Source: Candidatus Pacearchaeota archaeon
GTDB taxonomy: Archaea > Nanobdellota > Nanobdellia > Pacearchaeales > GW2011-AR1
DNA: 64,000 bases
Direction of reading: 5' to 3'
NCBI GenBank assembly: GCA_018303855.1
Contig: JAGVXI010000006.1
Coordinates: 41,181-105,180, forward strand
The position numbers were made by a program, and so were the translations under genes. The notes under the pieces were generated by a model. That model searched no databases. It saw only the letters and a list, made by a program, of their open reading frames with translations, and was not told the origin of the DNA. Positions 19,802 to 28,363 of the stretch are shown in pieces. Positions within the stretch are counted from its first letter, which is position 1, and each line of letters begins with the position of its first letter.

Positions 19802-20113
19802 ATGAAAAGGTGGCTTGAAAGAGATTTTATACTTGTTTTATCATTAGGAATCCTTATCGGACTTTTGATTCCTATTTTAATATTTAATCTTAAGGAAGCA
19901 CTTAAAGAAGAAGAGTGTTTTTGTGATGTTCCAGCTTTTACTGACCCCTGTTCTATTTGGAATAAAGATGCAAGAGATAAAGAAACATATGATTATTGCG
20001 AAGCTAGAAACTGGACATTTTTGACTCAAGAAGAAAGTGAGAAGATTATTGAATCATATAAACTTAAATATTGCGAGTGTTATGCTAAGTTGGCTTTATT
20101 AAATAAGTCCTGA
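19802..20113 (+). CDS. Hypothetical membrane-anchored Cys-containing protein
   Basis: 103 aa, N-terminal TM FILVLSLGILIGLLIPILIFNL, six Cys in the C-terminal part. Confidence 0.55.
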   Translation: MKRWLERDFILVLSLGILIGLLIPILIFNLKEALKEEECFCDVPAFTDPCSIWNKDARDKETYDYCEARNWTFLTQEESEKIIESYKLKYCECYAKLALLNKS

Positions 20114-20266
20114 TTTAAGGCGACTTTTTACACAGGATAAAATATCATAATCCATAAAAACCTCAGAAATCCTTACTTTTCATGTCTAGGGGGCTTTGTT
20201 TAATAAGTCTCCTTTTTAGGGCTTTGTTTAATAAGTCAATCAAACTCCGACTTATTAAACAAAGCC
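20092..20266. repeat. 18-bp repeat GGCTTTGTTTAATAAGTC: three direct copies (one degenerate) plus one perfect inverted copy
   Basis: 20092-20109 (2 mismatches), 20192-20209, 20220-20237 and inverted 20249-20266; the last two form a perfect 18-bp stem. Confidence 0.9.
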
Positions 20267-20385
20267 TCTCCAACCATATGGAGTTTTAACTATTCTTGTA
20301 GATTTAGCCAAAAGCTTTCCTCTCTCTTCTCTTGAAAGCTTTTTCCAGTTTGTTTTTAATGTTTGTTCCATTGTTTATACATTAT

Positions 20386-20700
20386 GGTACCATAAAAAGT
20401 ATATAAATATTGTGGTACCACAATAAATAGATTAGTTTTGATAATCCTGAAGGGGTTTAGAACAAATACTTTTCCGAGTACTTTAGAATAATCACTCTTT
20501 TTCTAAAATAATTTTACCCTTCTCTATCTTAGCTTTAAGATTTTTATTGATAAGTCCAGATTTTTCGGCGACTTCCTTTGGTATTGGAGAAATAGTGTAC
20601 TTGTGATAGTACCCATTTCCATCTGCTCTTTTTGTTGACTTTACTTTACTTAATCTCATAATAAATCTATTGAGACGAACTATATAAATATAGTGGTACC
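20386..20700. promoter_or_regulatory. TGGTACCA palindromes beside TATA-like boxes (candidate operators)
   Basis: TTATGGTACCATAA near 20386, TTGTGGTACCACAA near 20412 and TAGTGGTACCATAA near 20691, next to TATATAAATAT boxes. Confidence 0.6.
20492..20659 (-). CDS. AbrB/SpoVT-like small DNA-binding protein (not in ORF track)
   Basis: Manual translation: MRLSKVKSTKRADGNGYYHKYTISPIPKEVAEKSGLINKNLKAKIEKGKIILEKE*; IPKEVAEKSGL...AKIEKGKIIL resembles the swapped-hairpin fold. Confidence 0.6.
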   Translation of the reverse strand: MRLSKVKSTKRADGNGYYHKYTISPIPKEVAEKSGLINKNLKAKIEKGKIILEKE

Positions 20701-20784
20701 ATAATATTTAAATATACCACTTGGTATGGTGTAGTATGACTAATCATACTAAGTCTTATAAATCATACCCCCATAATTTATATT

Positions 20785-20946
20785 ATGAAAAAGGGGGTTG
20801 TGAAAGAGAAGATAACCATCTCTATCAGCCCAGAGGTTCTAAAAAATTTAGACGACTATCGGGAAAAAATAAAACCAGTTCAGCCCGACAGGTCTCCTTT
20901 AATAGAAATAGCCATAAAAGAGTATTTGGCGAGGGAGAAAAAATGA
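20785..20946 (+). CDS. Ribbon-helix-helix (CopG-like) regulator (not in ORF track)
   Basis: Manual translation: MKKGVVKEKITISISPEVLKNLDDYREKIKPVQPDRSPLIEIAIKEYLAREKK*; stop overlaps the downstream start (ATGA). Confidence 0.75.
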   Translation: MKKGVVKEKITISISPEVLKNLDDYREKIKPVQPDRSPLIEIAIKEYLAREKK

Positions 20947-23900
20947 TGGAGATAAATAGAGAAAGCTTGTCAAATTTTCTTAGTTTGATTGAATTTAAAC
21001 TAAAAGACGGCGAAGAAGAAACCTATTCCAAAAAATATAGAAAACATAATGCCTATGAGATTGTAATAAAAGTAAATAGAAATTTTAAGTCTTCTTTAAT
21101 TGATTATGGAAATAAGATTAATGTCGGTAGAAGAACAATTACAAACTTCTCAAAACCAGAAAACTTTGTTATTTTAGAGTGTGTTGATAGATTATTAGAA
21201 AAGGGATATTCTCCAGAAAAAATCTTTCTGGAAAAAGATTGGAGGCAGGGTCATAATGAAGGAGGAAAGTTAGATATTCAAGTATTGGATAAAAACAATA
21301 AGAGTTTCTTGATGATTGAATGCAAGACATGGGATACTGAATATAAGAAATATGTACAAGAGACATATATGGATGGGTCACAAATATTCCCTTACTTTAA
21401 TAATGATAAAAATACAAAATTCCTCTGCCTTTACGCTTCTTACTTGGATGGGGAAAAAATTTTTTACAAAAGTTCTATAATAAAAGTAACTGAGGATATG
21501 AGAGACTCAGCAACAAGTCAAGAAGCATTTGAAAGATGGAAACCCCAAGTATTTGAAACAAACGGGTTATTTGAAGATGTTGCGGAACCATATCAACCAA
21601 AATTCACAGGGTTAAAAAAAGAAGACCTTGTATCTCTGACAAAAGATGATGGAGGAGATATTTTTAACAGATTCGCTGAGATACTTAGGAAAAATGTTGT
21701 TTCAGATAAAACAAATGCTTACAATAAAATATTCAATTTATTCCTATGTAAAATAGTAGATGAGTATAAAACAAATGAAAAAGACAAACTTAAGTTTCAA
21801 TGGGAAGAGGGTGAAACTAATGAAGAGGTATTATTGAGACTAAATGACTTATATAAGGAGGGAATGAACGAATATCTAAACTTGAAAATTTCTTCTGTAG
21901 ACATAGAAAAAATTGATAAACAATTGAAGAATTTGGCAACTGACAAAGAAAAAGAAATAATAAAACAAATGTTTATAGAGCAAAAACTTTATACAAGTAA
22001 TGATTTTGCATTTAAAGAAGTCTTTGATAAAAAGACTTTTGATTTCAATTGTGTAGTCGTAAAAGAAGTTGTTAAACTATTAGAAAGGTATAAAATAAAA
22101 TATGAAACCAAGCAACAATTTTTAGGAGATTTCTTTGAAAGTTTGTTGAACACAGGAATCAAACAAGAAACTGGTCAATTTTTTACACCAGTTCCAATAA
22201 CCCATTTTATATGTAGCTCCTTACCAATCTATGAAATAATAAAAGAGAAAAATGCCAATAGAGAAAATCATGTTTTACCATATGTTTTAGATTATGCTTC
22301 TGGTTCAGGGCATTTCCTCACAGAGATAATGGAAATCATTAATTATTACATGGACAAAATTGATGATAACTTCTTCAATAATGCATATGCAAGAAAAGAA
22401 TTTAATCGGAATAAAGATAATTTTCTTTGGGCTGAAGAGTATATCTATGGAATTGAAAAAGATTATAGGTTGGCAAAAACTACTAAAATTGCTACATTTC
22501 TTAATGGGGATGGAGAAGCTCAAATAGTTTTTGGTGATGGGTTAGATTCTTTTTCAGAATCTAAAGATTATATGGGACTTCTTAAATCAGAAAGGAAGGG
22601 TAAGGATAATCAGGTCTTTGATGTAATAGTGACTAATCCGCCTTACTCTGTAAATGGATTCAAAACGACTCTAAGAAATGGGAAAAGTAGCTTTGATTTA
22701 TTTGAATTTTTATCTGAGAAATCAGATGAGATAGAATGTTTATTTGTTGAGAGAGCAAAACAATTATTAAAAAATGGAGGCGTAGCAGGAATAGTTTTAC
22801 CAAGCAGTATACTTTCTAATAAAGGAATTAAAACAAAAACAAGAGAGTTTATCTTAAAAAATTTTGAAGTAGTGGGGATAATTGAATTAGGTTCCAAAAC
22901 ATTTATGAAAACAGGCACCAATACAATAATACTTTTCTTAAAAAAACTAAATAATTTAAAAGGTTTAGAAGTAAAGGAACATCTGGATAATGCATTTAAA
23001 TCTAAAAGGGATGTTACTATAAATGGAATTAAGAATCCTATAGATACTTATCTAAAAGAGGTTTATAATTCTAAATTTTCTGATTTCTTGTCTATTTTAA
23101 ACGGAAAACCTAATGAGAAAATAATCAAATTAGATATTTACAAAGAATACGCAAGTGAATTTTATAAAATAAAGGAAATAAAAGACTTACAAAGAAAGAG
23201 AGATTTTAATGAATTATCTGAAGAGGAACAGAAAAAAGTACTAACTGCAAGATTATGTTCTTATATATCTGAAAAGGAAAAAGAGAAACTTTATTTTTTC
23301 ATATTAGCTTATGCTCAAAGCCCCGTTTTAGTAAAAATTCCAAGAGAAATAAGGAAACAAAGAGAGTTCTTGGGATATAAATTCTCAGAAAGAAGAGGTA
23401 AGGAAGGGCTTAAATATTTAGATGAAGAAGAGAAAACTACAAGTTTATATGATGTAGAGGGAGTAGATAATCCTGAAAAGGTAAACTATTACATTAAGAA
23501 TAATTTTTTAGGGAAAAAAACAGAAATAGCAGAATCTTTACAGGGAGTAGTATTCTATCAGAAATTAAGTAGCTTAATTGATTTTAGACAAACCGAATTT
23601 AATAAAACAATAAATCTAAATCCAAAAGTAGAATTTGAAAGTAAATATGAAAAGGTTAAGTTAAAAAATAATTATGAAGTTGAAAAGGGTACATCAATAA
23701 CAGAAGAACAAACGAGAAAAGGTGGGATACCAGTAATTGCGGGTGGAAAACAACCAGCTTATTATCATAATTCCTCAAATAGAGAGGGCTATACTATTAC
23801 TATAAGTGGTTCTGGAGCTAACGCAGGGTATGTTTCCTTTTTTGATAAACCAATATTTGCTTCGGATTGTTCTACCATCAAATCAACTAACGAAAGAATA

Positions 23901-24734
23901 GCCTCAACCAAGTTTCTTTATTATTTATTAAGCCTCAATCAAGAGTCTATGTATTATCTAAAAAGAGGAAATGCCCAACCCCATGTTTATCCAAAGGATT
24001 TAGAAAATCTGAAAATACCTCTTCCTCAAATATCAATCCAAAATGAAGCAGTGCATAAATTAGATAAAATGGGTAGCGAACTGATTAAATTAAAAAAGGT
24101 TAACGAGAATCTTATTAAAGATAAAGAAATAAAATTAAAAGAAATAATCACAAATAAGTACCCTACTGAAAAATTAAGTAACTTATGTGAGGTTGTTAGA
24201 GGAGGGTCGCCAAGACCTAAAGGTAGCCCATTATATTTCTCAAAAAAAGATACGGGAATACACTGGATTTCTATATCTGATTTAACGAGATATAAAAAAG
24301 GTAAATTTATCACTAATACAATAGAATTTTTGACAGAAGAAGGTAAGTCAAAGAGCAGGTACTTGGAGAAAGGGTCTCTTGTCTTAACAAATAGTGGAAC
24401 GGTAGGAATTCCAGCATTCTTAGGGATTAATGGTTGTATCCATGATGGTTACCTAACTTTCCTTAATCTTTCTAAGAAAATATCTAATAATTATTTATAT
24501 TATGTTTTTAACGCTATGAAAGAGCATTTAGAAAGCATTGCACCTGAAGGAAACCAAAAGAATCTAAACACAACTATTGTTGGAAATTTGGAAATTGCTT
24601 TGCCCCCAGAAAAGAAACAAGAAGAAATGGTTAGCCTTCTTGATAAAATCAACAAGGAAATAGAAGAAAATAATTTAAAGATAAAGAAAATTCAAGAAGA
24701 ACAACAAAACGCCCTAAATGAGATTCTTAATTAG
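20943..24734 (+). CDS. Single-chain restriction-modification-specificity enzyme (Type IIG/Type I-like fusion)
   Basis: N-terminal nuclease-like LDIQVLDKNNKSFLMIECKTW; N6-MTase LDYASGSGHFL and VTNPPYSV; two HsdS-like target-recognition regions. The track start at 20721 is rejected in favour of ATG 20943/20946. Confidence 0.88.
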   Translation: MMEINRESLSNFLSLIEFKLKDGEEETYSKKYRKHNAYEIVIKVNRNFKSSLIDYGNKINVGRRTITNFSKPENFVILECVDRLLEKGYSPEKIFLEKDWRQGHNEGGKLDIQVLDKNNKSFLMIECKTWDTEYKKYVQETYMDGSQIFPYFNNDKNTKFLCLYASYLDGEKIFYKSSIIKVTEDMRDSATSQEAFERWKPQVFETNGLFEDVAEPYQPKFTGLKKEDLVSLTKDDGGDIFNRFAEILRKNVVSDKTNAYNKIFNLFLCKIVDEYKTNEKDKLKFQWEEGETNEEVLLRLNDLYKEGMNEYLNLKISSVDIEKIDKQLKNLATDKEKEIIKQMFIEQKLYTSNDFAFKEVFDKKTFDFNCVVVKEVVKLLERYKIKYETKQQFLGDFFESLLNTGIKQETGQFFTPVPITHFICSSLPIYEIIKEKNANRENHVLPYVLDYASGSGHFLTEIMEIINYYMDKIDDNFFNNAYARKEFNRNKDNFLWAEEYIYGIEKDYRLAKTTKIATFLNGDGEAQIVFGDGLDSFSESKDYMGLLKSERKGKDNQVFDVIVTNPPYSVNGFKTTLRNGKSSFDLFEFLSEKSDEIECLFVERAKQLLKNGGVAGIVLPSSILSNKGIKTKTREFILKNFEVVGIIELGSKTFMKTGTNTIILFLKKLNNLKGLEVKEHLDNAFKSKRDVTINGIKNPIDTYLKEVYNSKFSDFLSILNGKPNEKIIKLDIYKEYASEFYKIKEIKDLQRKRDFNELSEEEQKKVLTARLCSYISEKEKEKLYFFILAYAQSPVLVKIPREIRKQREFLGYKFSERRGKEGLKYLDEEEKTTSLYDVEGVDNPEKVNYYIKNNFLGKKTEIAESLQGVVFYQKLSSLIDFRQTEFNKTINLNPKVEFESKYEKVKLKNNYEVEKGTSITEEQTRKGGIPVIAGGKQPAYYHNSSNREGYTITISGSGANAGYVSFFDKPIFASDCSTIKSTNERIASTKFLYYLLSLNQESMYYLKRGNAQPHVYPKDLENLKIPLPQISIQNEAVHKLDKMGSELIKLKKVNENLIKDKEIKLKEIITNKYPTEKLSNLCEVVRGGSPRPKGSPLYFSKKDTGIHWISISDLTRYKKGKFITNTIEFLTEEGKSKSRYLEKGSLVLTNSGTVGIPAFLGINGCIHDGYLTFLNLSKKISNNYLYYVFNAMKEHLESIAPEGNQKNLNTTIVGNLEIALPPEKKQEEMVSLLDKINKEIEENNLKIKKIQEEQQNALNEILN

Positions 24735-24890
24735 ATATTTCTATACATTTAACCAAAAAAGATTTTCCTTAAAATTATAAGCAAATTTCTGGGGTGAAGA
24801 TTTTTTCCATTTATTACTACCAGCCTTTCTATATTTTATCTGAAAATAAAAATCCAATGAAGAAATCTCTTGAATCACGACTGTTTGCAA

Positions 24891-25136
24891 TTAAAGAATT
24901 CTAACTTTCTCTCTCCAATTAGGATTAATTCTGCATTTCATCATCTTATGCTTTCCCTCTTTTTTACAATTAGTTATTCCTGCTTTATCTAACTTCCCCA
25001 ATCTACTCTGAACAGTAGCTGGATGCACATTAATTGTTTTAGCTATTTTTGATGGGGTTACTGCAAGTTTTAATGGAACTATCGTTCTAATTATATCCCT
25101 ATCTATTGGGTCTAATCTTATTTTTTCTTTTGCCAT
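24891..25136 (-). CDS. Small HTH protein
   Basis: LAVTPSKIAKTINVHPATVQSRLGKLDKAGIT helix-turn-helix. Confidence 0.65.
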   Translation of the reverse strand: MAKEKIRLDPIDRDIIRTIVPLKLAVTPSKIAKTINVHPATVQSRLGKLDKAGITNCKKEGKHKMMKCRINPNWREKVRIL

Positions 25137-25336
25137 CTTATTGAATATTCTTTATTTTTAAGTGAAGCTTTAAATATAAATATATCTCCTTTTTTAATTC
25201 CAACAATCTCCGCAAATAAAGAAGGAATGGGAAGTACTAATTGCCTTCCAGTATGTTGAACTTTTACCTCTTTTAATATCTCTTGAGGCTCTTTGATAGT
25301 TGGATTTAATACGTCACCAATATTGCTTTTTTTCAT
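25118..25336 (-). CDS. AbrB/SpoVT-like small protein
   Basis: VKVQHTGRQLVLPIPSLFAEIVGIKKGDIFIFKAS; overlaps the HTH gene by 19 bp. Confidence 0.65.
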   Translation of the reverse strand: MKKSNIGDVLNPTIKEPQEILKEVKVQHTGRQLVLPIPSLFAEIVGIKKGDIFIFKASLKNKEYSIRWQKKK

Positions 25337-25454
25337 ATATTATGGTATTATTACCTCTATATAAATATATCTGTATATCATATTATAACTATTCAATTAC
25401 GAAACATTTATAAAGGTGTAATATAGTAATATGATAAGATTACAATAATATAAA

Positions 25455-26561
25455 ATGAAAAGATATAAAGGATATAGTGTATTAAAAGCACAAGCAGAGC
25501 ATAACCTAGAGAAAGAAGCTATCAGGAAAATAGAAGAAAAAATATACAAGAATATTCCTCTTCCTCCAAAACCTCAAAAGAAAATAGAGGATTTCATTCC
25601 TAAGGATACAGAATACTGGCACAAATACAATCAGGCAAAAACCAATGAGAAAAGAATGTTCTATTTGTTATTAGATGATTTATTGAATATGATACAAGAG
25701 CCTTATCATGATAATGGAAGACCTCCTGTTCCAATAAGAGATTTGTTATTCTGTTCCTGCATAAAAGCATATAACAACTTCTCAGCAAGAAGAATATCAA
25801 GTGATTTAAGGCATGCAGAAAATATGGGATTTGTAAAAAGAGTTCCACATTACAACACACTTCTTGCTTTTATGAATGATGATTTTCTTACAGACATGTT
25901 GGGTAAACTGATAACAATAACTGCTCTTCCATTAAAAAGCATGGAAACAGACTTTGCTTTGGACAGCAGTGGTTTCGGAAGTTATGAATATGAAAAATGG
26001 GTAAGGGTAAGATTTCAAAGAGCTTTGGGAAGCGAATATTCAAAAAGAAATTATGTCAAGGCACACATTGCTATAGGAACAACAACACAGATAATAACTG
26101 CTTGTGAAGTTACCCCTGGAAATGAATCAGATACAAAACAACTTCCATTATTAGTAAGTAAAACTCATAAAAACTTTGAACCAAAAAGATGGACAGCAGA
26201 TAAAGCTTATAGTTCTCGTAAAAATATGCAATTAATAGGAAGCCTTGAATCAATCCCTTTCATACCATTTAAGGATAATGCAACAGGAACTTCAAAAGGG
26301 TGCCCAATTTGGAATGCCATGTTCACTTATTTTCAGATGTACAAGGAAAAATTTGATAAATTTTACCACAGAAGAAGTTTAGTTGAATCAACTTTTAGTG
26401 TTTTGAAAAGAAAATACGGAGAATTCCTTCGCTGCAAGAATTTTGAAGCCCAAAGAAATGAAGTCCTGTTAAAATGCCTTTGCCACAACATTTCTCAGCT
26501 TGTAGAGGAAATTTATCAGAATGGCATAAACATCAAATTCAAGCCCCTTGCGACTTCTTAG
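25455..26561 (+). mobile_element. IS transposase, DDE type (IS4/IS5 superfamily-like)
   Basis: DDE landmarks: LDSSGFG, WTADKAYSS, RRSLVESTFSVLKRKYG. Terminal inverted repeats not identified. Confidence 0.85.
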
Positions 26562-26573
26562 GCAGAAATCACT

Positions 26574-26606
26574 TTTGCCTTAAAAGGCATATAGTTTTAA
26601 GGCAAA
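26574..26606. terminator. 12-bp perfect hairpin TTTGCCTTAAAA/TTTTAAGGCAAA
   Basis: Directly read, immediately 3' of the transposase. Confidence 0.6.
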
Positions 26607-26717
26607 GCCAAACCAAGCAAAAGCTTTATAAAGGCGAAAGGTTTATAAAACTTATCCTCAAATCATTTATAAAACTTACTGTTAAACTTTAGAGTTATAA
26701 AAACTTAATATTTTAAA

Positions 26718-27656
26718 ATGGCTTTTGTAAGAAGATGCCCTGAATGTGGCAGCATAAACCTCACGCATGATGAAGCGCATGGAGAGATAATTTGCAATGA
26801 TTGCGGACTTGTTATTGAAGAAAAAATGGTGGATACAGGTCAGGACTTGCAAGGAAAATTTGATAAAAGCGAAAAAAAAGGGCGTGGCGGTGCTCCGATG
26901 AGCATACAAAAATTTGACAAAGGATTAACCACAAATGTCGGTGAAATTTCTGATATATACAAATTAGAACCTGGGCAAACGCGTAAATTCTTAAGACTTA
27001 AAAAATGGCAAGAGAGAGTTTCAACTTCAATTGAGAGAAATTTGAGGCTTGCAATGGCAGAACTCAGAGTTATTGCTTCTTATCTTAATTTGCCAAATGT
27101 TGTGAGAGACGAAGCTTCTAGAATATACAATTATGTTCTTCAACGCGGACTAGTAAGAGGAAGAAGCATGGAATCTGTAATTGCATCTTGCTTATATGCT
27201 GCATGTAGAAGTTATAATATACCAAGAACACTGGATGAAATGGCAACAGCTTCTGATGTAGAAAGAAAAGAAATCGGAAGAACATACAGGTTCGTTGTAA
27301 GAAAACTTGGAATCACAGTTAAGCAAAGCTCTCCAAAAGATTACATATCAAGATTTGCTTCTGTTCTTAAGCTCTCACCAAAAACCCAAAATGATGCCCT
27401 TAAAGTTTTAAAGCAAGCAGAAGGTGCTGAACTAACATCTGGCAGAGGACCAGCAGGGATTTCAGCAGCTGCATTATATGTTGCAGCTTTAATGAATGAT
27501 GAGAAAAAAACACAAAGAGAAGTTGCAGACATTGCAGGAATAACAGAAGTAACAATCAGAAATAGGTACAAAGAATTAATTGAAAAACTTGAACTGGAAG
27601 ACAAGTTAAAAATTAAAGAGTTTGAAGCAAAAGCTGTTAAAGCTAAAAAGAAATAA
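26718..27656 (+). CDS. tfb: Transcription initiation factor IIB
   Basis: Zn-ribbon CPECGSINLTHDEAHGEIICNDCGLVIEE and two cyclin-like repeats. Confidence 0.97.
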   Translation: MAFVRRCPECGSINLTHDEAHGEIICNDCGLVIEEKMVDTGQDLQGKFDKSEKKGRGGAPMSIQKFDKGLTTNVGEISDIYKLEPGQTRKFLRLKKWQERVSTSIERNLRLAMAELRVIASYLNLPNVVRDEASRIYNYVLQRGLVRGRSMESVIASCLYAACRSYNIPRTLDEMATASDVERKEIGRTYRFVVRKLGITVKQSSPKDYISRFASVLKLSPKTQNDALKVLKQAEGAELTSGRGPAGISAAALYVAALMNDEKKTQREVADIAGITEVTIRNRYKELIEKLELEDKLKIKEFEAKAVKAKKK

Positions 27657-27790
27657 TTTTTTAATTTATAGCTATCTATAACACAGCCAAAAATAATAAA
27701 TTAGCAAAATAGTGCACAATATTATAAATGGCTTATATTAGATAAGATAATTTGAGAATTTAACAATAACTGCTCTTTACTAATTTTTAA

Positions 27791-27994
27791 CTAACTCTTT
27801 TTAAAAATTTGATCAAGTCCTAAAGATTTTTCTAATTCCTCTAAAGTATCTAAACCCTCTAATTGTTCAAGTCCTAATTTAACCTGCAGATAATTAAACT
27901 CATCAATTTCCTTTCTGCCAGTTGCTTTGAATCCTGGCTTAAGCTCTGGGGGACATGCTTCAACAAAATAAAATCTATCTTTTTTATTTGGCAT
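27791..27994 (-). CDS. Hypothetical small protein
   Basis: 67-aa ORF MPNKKDRFYFVEACPPELKPGFKATGRKEIDEFNYLQ... Confidence 0.5.
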   Translation of the reverse strand: MPNKKDRFYFVEACPPELKPGFKATGRKEIDEFNYLQVKLGLEQLEGLDTLEELEKSLGLDQIFKKS

Positions 27995-28141
27995 TTTTTG
28001 GCAATGTAAACAGGATAACCATGATTTAGGTTATAATAACTAATATTTAATCACTTTTAACACTTATTAACAGCCTTTCCATTTTAACTTACTTCTCTAT
28101 CTTAAATACCCCCAACACAATCTTACAAATAATTAAAAAAT

Positions 28142-28224
28142 GCGGGAAGAAGGATTCGAACCTTCGCAGGCACTAAGCCACTTGGTCCTAAGCCAAGCCC
28201 ATTTGACCACTCTGGCACTCCCGC
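28142..28224 (-). tRNA. tRNA-Leu (UAG)
   Basis: Long variable arm; anticodon arm CTTGG-CTTAGGA-CCAAG; T-arm AAGG TTCGAAT CCTT. Confidence 0.9.
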
Positions 28225-28363
28225 ATGTTTCTATTAATTTACTGCTCAAAGTCAATAGCATAATAGAAATCCATTGATATAAAAACCTTAGTATTTTAAA
28301 TATCTAAAATATGCAATCTATAATGATTTGTCTAACATATCTTACTAAATTTATCTAACCAAT

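Noticed and set aside
20721-20942. N-terminal 74-aa extension of the R-M-S ORF given in the track
   Set aside because: The extension is low-quality sequence, overlaps a good RHH ORF in another frame, and ATG 20943/20946 with ATGA coupling is a better start.
24734-24880. Short minus-strand ORF with TTG/GTG start (VIQEISSLDFYFQIKYRKAGSNKWKKSSPQKFAYNFKENLFWLNV)
   Set aside because: Plausible composition but no ATG start and no recognisable family; not supported enough to list.
25336-26610. Terminal inverted repeats for the IS element
   Set aside because: Could not identify convincing matching ends or target-site duplication by eye; only the transposase is claimed.
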